From contig CAAETY010000005.1 of the NCBI GenBank assembly GCA_900759105.1, positions 1-26,270 on the forward strand: 26,270 nucleotides of DNA, read 5' to 3'. This document shows positions 1 through 6,503 of this stretch, piece by piece. The position numbers and the translations under genes were made by a program. Position 1 is the first letter of the stretch. Every line of letters begins with the position of its first letter. Source of the stretch: Peptococcaceae bacterium (lineage in GTDB: Bacteria > Bacillota > Peptococcia > Peptococcales > Peptococcaceae). The notes below the pieces were generated by a model that saw only the letters and a list, made by a program, of their open reading frames with translations, made no database searches and was not told where the DNA came from.

Positions 1-2
1 AT

Positions 3-68
3 ATAGCAAATGATCAAATCAGCATAAAAGAATATATTGACCCGTTTACGGGTGAGCGAGAAAAGTAA
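3..68 (+). CDS. C-terminal end of an unidentified protein (partial)
   Basis: An open frame enters from the left edge and ends at TAA 66-68. The last residues read ISIKEYIDPFTGEREK, a protein-like charged tail. It is followed immediately by hairpin-rich non-coding sequence, which fits the end of a gene. Too little is present to name the product; only the stop and the coding-like composition support it. Confidence 0.5.
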   Translation: MANDQISIKEYIDPFTGEREK

Positions 69-71
69 GGC

Positions 72-97
72 ACAAAAAGAGCCCCCAAGGGGGGGCT
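72..97 (-). terminator. GC-rich hairpin, terminator-like on the minus strand
   Basis: AGCCCCC (80-86) pairs with GGGGGCT (91-97). On the plus strand no T-run follows, but on the minus strand the stem is followed by CTTTTTGTG. It therefore has terminator form only for leftward transcription, although no minus-strand gene lies to its right for 25 kb. Confidence 0.5.
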
Positions 98-180
98 GCT
101 GGTAAATAAAGTGTGATTGCCAGACCATTCAATACCCCTTAAGGGATTACCACAAGAGAGAAGCCTTTATAGGGCTTGCC

Positions 181-208
181 AAAACCACCGGTTCAACCGG
201 TGGTTTTT
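181..208 (+). terminator. Rho-independent terminator (palindromic)
   Basis: AAAACCACCGGTT (181-193) and AACCGGTGGTTTT (195-207) form a perfect palindrome around C194, giving a stem with a small TTCAA loop and a T-run on the plus strand. The A-run before it means it could also work leftward. It could end the transcript of the gene finishing at 68 or of a small RNA between 69 and 180. Confidence 0.75.
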
Positions 209-250
209 ATTAGAAAAATTTTTTTCAATGCATTATGAATCAAGTTCATC

Positions 251-259
251 TGCTATAAT
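251..259 (+). promoter_or_regulatory. Possible extended -10 promoter
   Basis: TGC followed by TATAAT (254-259) is an extended -10 element. There is no good -35 at 17 bases. It could give a second, upstream transcript into tetR. Confidence 0.35.
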
Positions 260-335
260 AAGGCAGTTAAAGGAATCAATGATTTGTCAGGGGGAATCAT
301 ACGATAATCCCTATAAAATAAATATGAATAAATGA

Positions 336-364
336 TTGACAAAAATAAAGAACGAGCGTATAAT
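336..364 (+). promoter_or_regulatory. tetR promoter
   Basis: TTGACA (336-341), a 17-base spacer and TATAAT (359-364), a full sigma-A consensus. The predicted start near 371 lies inside an operator-like palindrome, giving a leader of about 23 bases with AGGAGG at 381-386. Confidence 0.85.
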
Positions 365-378
365 GAACGTTGTTCAAT
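362..378. promoter_or_regulatory. TetR operator copy 1 (autoregulatory)
   Basis: AATGAACG-T-TGTTCAAT is an imperfect copy of the palindrome ATTGAACA-N-TGTTCAAT seen twice at 992-1073. It overlaps the -10 and the predicted start of the tetR promoter, where a bound repressor would block transcription. That the site belongs to the adjacent TetR protein is inferred from position and repetition. Confidence 0.7.
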
Positions 379-393
379 TTAGGAGGTATCTTA

Positions 394-951
394 ATGAACA
401 GAGTAGTAACTTCAAAAGAAGAAATCCTTCAAGCGAGCAGAGAACTCCTCAAGGAACAGGGTTGGACCGCTATCAATATTCGTGCGGTTGCAGCTGCCTG
501 TCATGTATCTGTTGGCTCTATTTATAACTATTTTGGCTCTAAAGCTGATTTGGTAAGCAATACCGTAGAAAGTGTATGGCACGAAATCTTTCATGAACCG
601 GTAGACAAAACAGTATTTGCTGATATTCAGAGTTGCGTCAGTTGGATGTTTGAACGCATGGCGTTTGGTGGCAAAGAGTATCCCGGATTTTTTACCTTGC
701 ACTCAATGAATTTTATGAGTGAAGACAAGGAAGACGGTAAGAAAAAAATGCAAAAAACGTGGAAGCACATTCACGGTAACTTTTGCCATGTAATGCAACA
801 TGATCCAAATATTCGAGCAGACGCCTTTGACGAGTCGTTTACGCCCGAGCATTTTGCAGATGTGCTGTTTTCTATGATGTTGTCCGCATTGATTCGCCAA
901 GATTACAGCCCGGAAACAGCACTACAACTGATAAAACGAACCTTATATTAA
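394..951 (+). CDS. TetR/AcrR family transcriptional repressor
   Basis: A 185-residue regulator. The N-terminal helix-turn-helix spans roughly residues 8-55 with the family signature around VSVGSIYNYFGSKADLV, in which the recognition helix contacts DNA. The rest is a helical ligand-binding and dimerisation domain with no recognisable ligand. I chose ATG 394 because AGGAGG lies at 381-386, 7 bases upstream; an in-frame TTG at 370 would fall at the predicted transcription start. The gene has a consensus promoter overlapped by an operator palindrome, and two better copies of that palindrome lie between it and the next gene, so it probably represses itself and the membrane protein at 1170. The family is certain; the inducer is unknown. 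Confidence 0.93.
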   Translation: MNRVVTSKEEILQASRELLKEQGWTAINIRAVAAACHVSVGSIYNYFGSKADLVSNTVESVWHEIFHEPVDKTVFADIQSCVSWMFERMAFGGKEYPGFFTLHSMNFMSEDKEDGKKKMQKTWKHIHGNFCHVMQHDPNIRADAFDESFTPEHFADVLFSMMLSALIRQDYSPETALQLIKRTLY

Positions 952-957
952 AAATGA

Positions 958-979
958 TTCCCACATAGCGTGGGAATTT
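958..979 (+). terminator. Terminator after tetR
   Basis: TTCCCAC (958-964) pairs with GTGGGAA (970-976) around a 5-base loop, followed by TTT. It starts 7 bases after the tetR stop. Confidence 0.6.
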
Positions 980-991
980 CATATAACATAA

Positions 992-1008
992 ATTGAACAC
1001 TGTTCAAT
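992..1008. promoter_or_regulatory. TetR operator copy 2
   Basis: ATTGAACA-C-TGTTCAAT, a perfect 8+1+8 palindrome that extends one more base on each side. Its centre is 65 bases from that of copy 3. Confidence 0.75.
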
Positions 1009-1022
1009 TAAAATCAATCTTG

Positions 1023-1050
1023 TCTCACCTTAGTGTGAGATATTATTTTA
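1023..1050 (+). terminator. Hairpin between operators
   Basis: TCTCAC (1023-1028) pairs with GTGAGA (1035-1040), followed by the T-rich stretch TATTATTTTA. It could be a second terminator for tetR or an attenuator for a transcript starting near operator 2. Confidence 0.45.
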
Positions 1051-1056
1051 GCACAA

Positions 1057-1085
1057 ATTGAACAATGTTCAATATTAGGTATAGG
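1057..1085 (+). promoter_or_regulatory. TetR operator copy 3 with weak overlapping promoter
   Basis: ATTGAACA-A-TGTTCAAT (1057-1073) repeats the operator. The TTGAAC inside it (1058-1063) could be a -35, with TATAGG (1080-1085) as a poor -10 at 16 bases. If so, repressor binding would cover the -35 of the gene at 1170. The operator is clear, the promoter is not. Confidence 0.6.
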
Positions 1086-1169
1086 AGGGATAACTGATAT
1101 TACAAGAATAAACAGATAAACAGAAAAATTTTAGTTGAATAAATACTTTAAAGCAAAGGAGACGATTTT

Positions 1170-1868
1170 ATGGTTGCGTTAATAGAAACATTCTTTGACA
1201 TTTTTTACTTAGTGTCAGTAAGTGCGATTGGTATTTTAATGATGGTCAAAAGCAAGGGAAATAAACTCTTTTTCCTCTTTGGCCTCATGGCTGTAGTTTT
1301 AGGCTTTGGGGATGCATTCCATCTCATTCCACGCGTCTGGGCACTGAACACCGTTGGATTGGAAAATTTCGTTGTTCCACTTGGCATTGGTAAATGGATT
1401 ACCTCTGTAACAATGACATTGTTCTATGTGATTCTTTACTATGTATGGCGCAAACGCTATGATATTCAAGGCTACAACTGGATAACGGCAGCGGTCTACT
1501 TCCTTGCTGCATGGCGCATTGCTGTGTGCATGGTGCCACAAAACCACTGGCTTAGCACAAATGTTTCTCTGGCCTGGGATATCTATCGTAACGTACCGTT
1601 TGCACTCTTGGGAATTTGTGTCATCGTACTTTTTTACAAAAGCGCAAAAATTCACCAAGACAAATTGTTCCGTTGGATGTGGCTCACTATCGTATTGAGT
1701 TTTGGTTTTTACATACCGGTAATACTTTGGGCCAATACAGTATCAATGATTGGGATGCTCATGATTCCAAAAACCTGTGCCTATGTATGGACTGTATTGA
1801 TTGGCTACAATGCTATGAAAAAAGAAGGCGTTGACGAACCGATGAATCATACACTGGTTCACGCATAA
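1170..1868 (+). CDS. Seven-helix integral membrane protein, function unknown
   Basis: A 232-residue, strongly hydrophobic protein. I count seven membrane segments, near residues 5-25, 32-52, 70-92, 103-121, 141-160, 168-190 and 193-215. Segment 2 ends in GFGDAFHLIPR, where an Asp, a His and an Arg sit in or next to the membrane; such buried polar residues often mark a binding or catalytic site, but that is inference. There is no signal peptide cleavage site and no soluble domain. AAGGAG precedes ATG 1170 at normal spacing. It follows a tetR gene and two copies of the putative TetR operator, so it is the likely target of that regulator, perhaps a response to a hydrophobic compound. I cannot assign a family. 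Confidence 0.85.
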   Translation: MVALIETFFDIFYLVSVSAIGILMMVKSKGNKLFFLFGLMAVVLGFGDAFHLIPRVWALNTVGLENFVVPLGIGKWITSVTMTLFYVILYYVWRKRYDIQGYNWITAAVYFLAAWRIAVCMVPQNHWLSTNVSLAWDIYRNVPFALLGICVIVLFYKSAKIHQDKLFRWMWLTIVLSFGFYIPVILWANTVSMIGMLMIPKTCAYVWTVLIGYNAMKKEGVDEPMNHTLVHA

Positions 1869-1921
1869 CAAAAATAGCGAGATGTATAAATTAAAATTGC
1901 ACATAACCCACTATAATACTG

Positions 1922-1955
1922 AAGCCCTCGAGAGCAATCTCGGGGGCTTTTGTGT
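1922..1955 (+). terminator. Rho-independent terminator
   Basis: A 12-bp stem (1922-1933 with 1938-1949, one G-T pair) closed by a GCAA tetraloop and followed by TTTTGTGTTTT. It ends the TetR-controlled unit. Confidence 0.85.
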
Positions 1956-2085
1956 TTTAAGACAATAAATGGAAAAATCACTGATTGAGTCCGTTTTTTT
2001 GGATACCTTAATTTTTCTCATTAATAATTAGCGAAGCATTGCCTTCTAGGCGAAAATCGAATTTATGATACCGGAAGTATTTTTC

Positions 2086-2113
2086 TTTTTCTTGTTACCC
2101 TCTATGTTATAAT
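2086..2113 (+). promoter_or_regulatory. Promoter of the 2145 gene
   Basis: TATAAT at 2108-2113 is a perfect -10. The -35 is poor (TTTTTC at 2086-2091, 16 bases away). The predicted start near 2120 gives a 25-base leader. Confidence 0.5.
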
Positions 2114-2144
2114 AAGAAAAATAGACGATTGCGAGGTATTCTGT

Positions 2145-2378
2145 ATGCGTGCGTTGAAGCTTGGTTTGGTGATTATTATTATTGGGCTGGGGGCGTTTAG
2201 TTTTTTCGGGGTTGCTCCTCGTGCGGAGTTGTTGCCGCTTATGATGTTGGCACTAGGTGTGTTATTGATAGTGCGTGGGCAGGATTATAAGCGTGAGAAT
2301 GATCGTGGTGGCTTTCTGTTGTTAACGGCGGCGGGGCTGTTTGTGTTGGCTGTGGTAGTGGCACAATTTTTGATGTAG
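2145..2378 (+). CDS. Small membrane protein, DUF3953-like
   Basis: 77 residues with three hydrophobic segments (about 5-23, 28-44, 57-76) joined by short loops, the second containing RGQDYKREND. Size and layout resemble the DUF3953/YczI family of small Bacillota membrane proteins of unknown function; this is recognition by pattern only. A GAGGT sequence lies upstream of ATG 2145. The stop at 2378 is 27 bases before the TTG start of the next gene, so the two are probably cotranscribed. Confidence 0.7.
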   Translation: MRALKLGLVIIIIGLGAFSFFGVAPRAELLPLMMLALGVLLIVRGQDYKRENDRGGFLLLTAAGLFVLAVVVAQFLM

Positions 2379-2405
2379 GTGTTGTGTTTGAAAGGAGGGT
2401 ACACA

Positions 2406-3080
2406 TTGGGCAAGTGGTTGAAGTGGCTTTTAGCGGTACTTTCTTTTATTTGTGTATTTATGATGTGTGTGTATCCGTTTCGCGGGTTTATATTTGGAAC
2501 AAGCGCGGCTGTTGTTAATGCAAAGTCGAACGCGGATTTTGGAATTGCTGATTTTCACAGTAGTGTGGACAAGGACGCGGATGGTGTGGATGACCAAGCG
2601 GATGTATTGGAAGGTGCGCGTGCATATATTGCAACCAAGCCGGTGTACAAAAGTGTGTATTATGAGGGTGGTTACCCAACGGATGAGTATGGGGTGTGTA
2701 CGGATGTGATTGCGCAGGCGATGTTACATGCAGGCTATGATTTGCGTGCGTTGGTGGAGGCGGATATTCATGCCAGACCTGAAGCATACAATGTGACACA
2801 GCCGGATAGCAATATTGATTTTCGACGGGTGCCGAATTTGCAGGTGTATTTTGCAGCAAATGCGGTGGCGTTAACGACTGATTTGAGTCAAATAGATCAA
2901 TGGCAAGGCGGCGATATTGTAATTTTTACGAACCATATTGGAATTGTGTCTGATGTGCGTAATCGCAAGGGTGTGCCATATTTGATTCATCATGCCAATC
3001 CGTTTCAAGCGTCTTACGAAGAGGACGTGATGGCGCGCTATGAAAAGAAAATAGTGGGTCATTATCGTTTAAGTGAATAG
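2406..3080 (+). CDS. Membrane-anchored or exported DUF1287 protein
   Basis: About 224 residues. The N terminus has a positive stretch then a hydrophobic segment (about residues 6-25), a signal anchor or signal peptide without a clear lipobox. The rest matches the DUF1287 type: EGARAYIATKPVYKSVYY, GGYPTDEYGVCTDVI with a central Cys, and WQGGDIVIFTNHIGIVSD with a His. Cys and His in that order recall an NlpC/P60-like cysteine peptidase fold, so a cell-wall role is possible but inferred. I chose TTG 2406 because AAAGGAGG (2391-2398) is 7 bases upstream, while the in-frame GTG at 2379 would place that site inside the gene. An antisense frame here is a composition artefact. Confidence 0.8.
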   Translation: MGKWLKWLLAVLSFICVFMMCVYPFRGFIFGTSAAVVNAKSNADFGIADFHSSVDKDADGVDDQADVLEGARAYIATKPVYKSVYYEGGYPTDEYGVCTDVIAQAMLHAGYDLRALVEADIHARPEAYNVTQPDSNIDFRRVPNLQVYFAANAVALTTDLSQIDQWQGGDIVIFTNHIGIVSDVRNRKGVPYLIHHANPFQASYEEDVMARYEKKIVGHYRLSE

Positions 3081-3087
3081 AGTAGAG

Positions 3088-3117
3088 GCAGAGGGTGAGA
3101 CCACTTTCTGCTTTTTT
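3088..3117 (+). terminator. Rho-independent terminator
   Basis: A 10-bp stem (3088-3097 with 3102-3111, two G-T pairs), loop AGAC, then TTTTTT at 3112-3117. It begins 7 bases after the DUF1287 stop. Confidence 0.8.
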
Positions 3118-3129
3118 ATTTGTTAATGA

Positions 3130-3158
3130 TTGCATGGCAATGGTGTGTCGGGTAAACT
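3130..3158 (+). promoter_or_regulatory. Promoter of the hydrolase gene
   Basis: TTGCAT (3130-3135), 17-base spacer, TAAACT (3153-3158). The predicted start near 3165 leaves a leader of about 26 bases before ATG 3191. Confidence 0.55.
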
Positions 3159-3190
3159 GAGTGTAGTAAATTCATTAGAGGAGTGATTTC

Positions 3191-4117
3191 ATGTTACACG
3201 AGTTTTCTTTTCTATCTTATAATGATCGCGATCAGGTGCAAGCGTGGATTTATGTACCGGCGAAAAAGCCCGTCGGTGTGGTGCAATTAGTGCATGGGTT
3301 TGGTGAGCATTCTCGCCGTTATTTCCATATGATTGTACAATATTTGGAAGCAGGTTTTGTGGTTGCTGCTGATGACCATGTTGGGCACGGCAAGACTGCT
3401 GTTGTAAACGACACTTGGGGTGACTGGGGTGACAAGGGTTTTGAAACCATGGTCGAGGACGAAAAGCGTTTGAAGGATATTGTTGTTGAAAAGTTCCCTG
3501 ATTTGCCATACTTTTTCTTTGGGCATAGTATGGGGTCTGTTATTACTCGTCAATTTATGGCTCGCTATGGCGATGAGCTTGCCGGGGCGACGATGTGCGG
3601 TACTTGCGGGGCGTTGGATTTCACCGAAGCGACTGCGATGCTTGAACAACTAGTTAGCGAAGGCAAGGGGGACGAAAGCAGTGCTGAAGCGGTTGGTGTG
3701 ATGCTTGGCTGGATGAGCGACCGTGTGAAAGATCCAAAAATCGGCAATGAATGGATTTGCCATGACCCTTATGTGCAAGTGGACCATGCGGAAGATCCAT
3801 TTGATGCGTTTACTAAGCCAACGATGAATAAGTCTTTGCTTTATTTCATCGAAATGATGAAGGATATTACCGGCAAGGAATGGGCGCAACGTGTGCCAAC
3901 CGAGCTTCCTATTTATTCCATCGCAGGGGATGAGGATCCGTTTGGGATGTATGGCCAAGGAGTGTATGAAACCACCAATTGGTTGATTGATACCGGTCAT
4001 GATGTGACAACTTTGGTATATCCGGGTTATCGACATGAAATTCACAATTATTCCGAGTTGAAGGATGAAGTGTGTGAAGGTGTGGTTGGTTTTATGGAAA
4101 GCATATTGTTTGATTAA
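3191..4117 (+). CDS. Alpha/beta hydrolase, monoacylglycerol lipase/lysophospholipase-like
   Basis: 308 residues without a signal peptide, so cytoplasmic. The oxyanion-hole motif HGFGEHS starts at residue 35, the nucleophile is Ser113 in GHSMGS, and the acid and base fit Asp249 (GDEDPFG) and His282 (YRHEIHN). This is the serine aminopeptidase S33/Hydrolase_4 layout of PldB-like monoacylglycerol lipases, which cleave an ester of a small lipid. All triad residues and the full length are intact. GAGGAG precedes ATG 3191. It has its own promoter and terminator and so is a single-gene unit; the substrate cannot be told from sequence. Confidence 0.9.
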   Translation: MLHEFSFLSYNDRDQVQAWIYVPAKKPVGVVQLVHGFGEHSRRYFHMIVQYLEAGFVVAADDHVGHGKTAVVNDTWGDWGDKGFETMVEDEKRLKDIVVEKFPDLPYFFFGHSMGSVITRQFMARYGDELAGATMCGTCGALDFTEATAMLEQLVSEGKGDESSAEAVGVMLGWMSDRVKDPKIGNEWICHDPYVQVDHAEDPFDAFTKPTMNKSLLYFIEMMKDITGKEWAQRVPTELPIYSIAGDEDPFGMYGQGVYETTNWLIDTGHDVTTLVYPGYRHEIHNYSELKDEVCEGVVGFMESILFD

Positions 4118-4125
4118 TCCTGTGC

Positions 4126-4157
4126 AGAGTCTTCATATATAATGAAGGCTCTTTTTT
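4126..4157 (+). terminator. Rho-independent terminator
   Basis: An 11-bp stem (4126-4136 with 4142-4152, one G-T pair), loop ATATA, then TTTTTT. Confidence 0.88.
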
Positions 4158-4181
4158 GTAGTTAGAAGGGAGTGGCTCAAG

Positions 4182-5126
4182 ATGTTGGAACTACCAATTT
4201 GTATTGGTTCGTTGGAATTGGCAAATCGTTTGGTATTGCCACCGATGGCAACGGAAAAGACCGAAGCCGGTGTAGCGAGTGAGGCGCTGTGCGATTATTA
4301 TCGTGAACGATCCGGTAAGATTGGTCTCATTATTACGGAGCATGCATATGTATTAAAGGAAGGAAAAGCATCAACCAGACAGTTGTCATTAGGGCCAGAT
4401 GCTGATTTGGAGAGTCTTCGTAGGCTTGTTGATGCGATTCATGCTAAAGGAACGACAAAGGTGATAGCACAAATTAGTCACGCCGGGCAATATATGACTG
4501 AGGAAATTATCGGGCAGGCACCGATTACAGTCGATGGACTTTCTGTTGAGGAAATAGCGCACATTCAGCAGGCTTTTGTGGATGCTGCATTGCGGGCGAA
4601 GCAAGTGGGGTACGATGGTGTGGAAATTCATTGTGCTCATGGGTTTCTTTTGAATCAGTTTTATTCGCCACTTACCAACCATCGCACTGATGCTTACAGC
4701 GGTGCCACTCTTGAAGGTCGCACACGTTTTCAATGCGAAATTATTCGTATGGTGCGTGAGGCAGTTGGCGCATCATATCCAGTGATTTTCCGCTTTGGCG
4801 CGTATGACCATATCGAAGGTGGGTCTACCTTGGCGGAAATCGGAGAAGCGGCGAAGATTTTTGTGGCAGCAGGCTTGGATATGATTGATGTATCCGGTGG
4901 ATTGGTGGGCTTTTGCTTGAAAAATAATATCGAAGCCGGGTATTTTAGTGCCGAATCTGAAAGGGTAAAGCAAGCGGTGACGGTACCGGTGCTTCTTACC
5001 GGTGGGATTCATTCGCGCGAAGAAGCTGAAGCGTTACTTGAAGCTGGACAATGCGATATGATTGGCATTGGAAGACCTATTTTAAATGATGCCAAGTGGA
5101 TAGATTTGGTGCTTGATGTGGATTAA
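4182..5126 (+). CDS. NADH:flavin oxidoreductase, Old Yellow Enzyme family
   Basis: 314 residues forming a TIM barrel that binds FMN. Seen: NRLVLPPMAT near residue 15, AQISHAGQ at 96-103, the family signature around 150-174 (VEIHCAHGFLLNQFYSP, then NHRTDAYSG) with His150 and His153 as the usual substrate-anion pair, Arg204, and the phosphate-binding end TGGI and GIGRP. It lacks the C-terminal Fe-S/NAD domains of 2,4-dienoyl-CoA reductases. The stretch after AGQYM is much shorter than in typical members (usual length 340-370), so the substrate lid is reduced. GAAGGGAG lies upstream of ATG 4182. It probably reduces an activated C=C or nitro group with NAD(P)H; the substrate is unknown. Confidence 0.9.
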   Translation: MLELPICIGSLELANRLVLPPMATEKTEAGVASEALCDYYRERSGKIGLIITEHAYVLKEGKASTRQLSLGPDADLESLRRLVDAIHAKGTTKVIAQISHAGQYMTEEIIGQAPITVDGLSVEEIAHIQQAFVDAALRAKQVGYDGVEIHCAHGFLLNQFYSPLTNHRTDAYSGATLEGRTRFQCEIIRMVREAVGASYPVIFRFGAYDHIEGGSTLAEIGEAAKIFVAAGLDMIDVSGGLVGFCLKNNIEAGYFSAESERVKQAVTVPVLLTGGIHSREEAEALLEAGQCDMIGIGRPILNDAKWIDLVLDVD

Positions 5127-5151
5127 TGGCGGATTACAGGTGTTTTTACCC

Positions 5152-5180
5152 TTTACAATCGGGAATACATCTTTTATACT
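5152..5180 (+). promoter_or_regulatory. pheST promoter
   Basis: TTTACA (5152-5157), 17-base spacer, TATACT (5175-5180). The start is predicted near 5187, just ahead of the T-box leader. Confidence 0.75.
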
Positions 5181-5186
5181 ATAGAT

Positions 5187-5450
5187 GTTATAGCGCTTTG
5201 GGCGTACATTATAGATATACTGAGAACGGGAGCCGGCTTGCAGTGGCTGTGATAGGGAGAGATGGCATGACTGGAACCATCTTACAGTGCGCAACATGTG
5301 GATTTCGCCCGGGAGTATCTTTCCTTGAATAGAGTAGGGGAAAGCGTAATCAGGCGTTAACGGTTTAAGTGATTTGTCTATATGGCAAATAATAAGGGTG
5401 GTACCACGGCACTTCGTCCCTTTTGGGGACTGAAGTGCCTTTTTATTTTG
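5187..5450 (+). promoter_or_regulatory. T-box riboswitch leader of pheST
   Basis: The conserved T-box AAGGGTGGTACCACG is at 5394-5408, followed directly by the terminator. The upstream 200 bases would form Stem I and the linker stems. A candidate Phe specifier (UUC or UUU) lies in GGATTTCGCCCGG near 5300, before GAGTAGGG, but I did not fold the stem to confirm it. Uncharged tRNA-Phe would pair with the specifier and the T-box, stabilise the antiterminator and allow transcription of pheS and pheT. A 68-residue frame across this region is not a gene. Confidence 0.93.
5408..5449 (+). terminator. T-box regulated terminator
   Basis: GGCACTTC (5408-5415) plus GTCCC (5416-5420) pairs with GGGAC (5426-5430) plus GAAGTGCC (5432-5439), with one bulged T, then TTTTTATTTT. 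Its 5' half overlaps the end of the T-box motif, as expected for mutually exclusive antiterminator and terminator. Confidence 0.93.
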
Positions 5451-5464
5451 TAAGGAGGAAAAAG

Positions 5465-6487
5465 ATGAAAGACTCTTTAATGCAAATCAAAGAGGCGGCA
5501 TTGAACGCCATTGAAAATTATGATGATTTAGAAAAAATCAACGAGCTGCGTGTAAAATACCTTGGTAAAAAAGGGGAACTTACCGCTATTTTGAAAGGCA
5601 TGGGTAAGCTTTCTGCTGAAGAGCGTCCAATCATGGGTGAACTTGCAAACACCGTGCGTGACACCATTAACCATGCTTTAGAGGAAAAAGCCGAAGAACT
5701 TCGTGAAGCCATCTTAAATGAACGTTTGGCTGCAGAAACTTTGGACGTAACTATGCCTGGGATGAGCATGCCACAAGGCCATCTGCATCCGCTCACTCAA
5801 GTTATTAATGACGCAAAGCGCATCTTTACCGGTCTTGGCTTTGAAGTCGCTGAAGGCCCTGAAATTGAAAGTGACTATTACAATTTCGAAGCATTGAATT
5901 TGCCACCGGACCATCCGGCACGTGATATGCAGGATACCTTCTATATTAATGATAAGGTTGTATTGCGTACTCAAACTTCCGGCGTGCAAATTCACGCAAT
6001 GGAAAAAATGAACGGCAAACTTCCTGTAAAGGTTATTGCGCCAGGGCGTGTATATCGTAAGGACGATGACGCTACCCACTCCCCAATGTTTCACCAAATC
6101 GAAGGCTTGGTAGTTGACGAGCATATTACTATGGCTGACCTTAAGGGGACTTTGTTGGCATTCGTTCGTGAAATGTTCGGCCAAGATGTAAAAATTCGCT
6201 TGCGTCCAAGCTATTTCCCATTCACCGAACCATCCGCTGAAGTTGACATCAGCTGTGTAGCTTGCGGCGGTAAGGGTTGCCGCGTATGCTCACACACCGG
6301 TTGGTTGGAAATCCTCGGTAGTGGGATGGTGCATCCAAACGTATTGCGTGCCGGCGGCTATGACCCTGAAAAGGTAACCGGTTTTGCATTTGGGATGGGC
6401 GTTGAACGTATTGCGATGTTACGTTATGGCATCAACGACTTACGTCTGTTGTTTGCAAATGACGAACGTTTCTTGGATCAATTTTAA
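5465..6487 (+). CDS. pheS: Phenylalanine--tRNA ligase alpha subunit
   Basis: 340 residues, the usual bacterial size. It is the catalytic subunit of the alpha2beta2 enzyme that charges tRNA-Phe. An N-terminal coiled coil (about 1-90) precedes the class II core: motif 2 around GRVYRKDDDATHSPMFHQIE, RPSYFPFTEPSAEVD, and motif 3 in GFAFGMGVERIAMLRYG. A Cys cluster (CVACGGKGCRVC) lies before motif 3. I chose ATG 5465 because AAGGAGG (5452-5458) is 6 bases upstream; an extended frame from 5423 would run through the T-box terminator. pheT starts 16 bases after its stop, so the two form one T-box-controlled unit. Confidence 0.98.
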   Translation: MKDSLMQIKEAALNAIENYDDLEKINELRVKYLGKKGELTAILKGMGKLSAEERPIMGELANTVRDTINHALEEKAEELREAILNERLAAETLDVTMPGMSMPQGHLHPLTQVINDAKRIFTGLGFEVAEGPEIESDYYNFEALNLPPDHPARDMQDTFYINDKVVLRTQTSGVQIHAMEKMNGKLPVKVIAPGRVYRKDDDATHSPMFHQIEGLVVDEHITMADLKGTLLAFVREMFGQDVKIRLRPSYFPFTEPSAEVDISCVACGGKGCRVCSHTGWLEILGSGMVHPNVLRAGGYDPEKVTGFAFGMGVERIAMLRYGINDLRLLFANDERFLDQF

Positions 6488-6503
6488 TAAGTAGGAGGTC
6501 AGC

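Larger units (their letters stand above)
69..393. other. Non-coding, hairpin-rich intergenic stretch
   Basis: About 325 bases without a convincing gene. It holds a GC-rich hairpin at 80-97, a possible long-range pairing of TGGTAA (100-105) with TTACCA (147-152), a small stem at 161-177, a perfect terminator palindrome at 181-207, an extended -10 at 251-259 and the tetR promoter at 336-364. A frame starting at ATG 279 after AAAGGA could encode 18 residues (MICQGESYDNPYKINMNK), but the SD spacing is only 4 and nothing else supports it. A small structured RNA ending at the 181-208 terminator is possible but not proven. Confidence 0.5.

Noticed and set aside
187..203. GGTTCAA inside the terminator, resembling a tRNA T-arm
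   Set aside because: The stem closes a 5-base loop and no acceptor, D or anticodon arms surround it.
69..210. SRP RNA or 6S RNA in the left intergenic region
   Set aside because: The conserved SRP loop sequences and the 6S central bubble layout are not visible on either strand.
117..335. A 72-residue plus-strand frame in the left intergenic region
   Set aside because: Runs through a strong terminator palindrome and an extended -10; only its last 18 codons have even a poor SD.
5126..5332. A 68-residue plus-strand frame after the oxidoreductase
   Set aside because: Covers the pheST promoter and the T-box Stem I; no SD.
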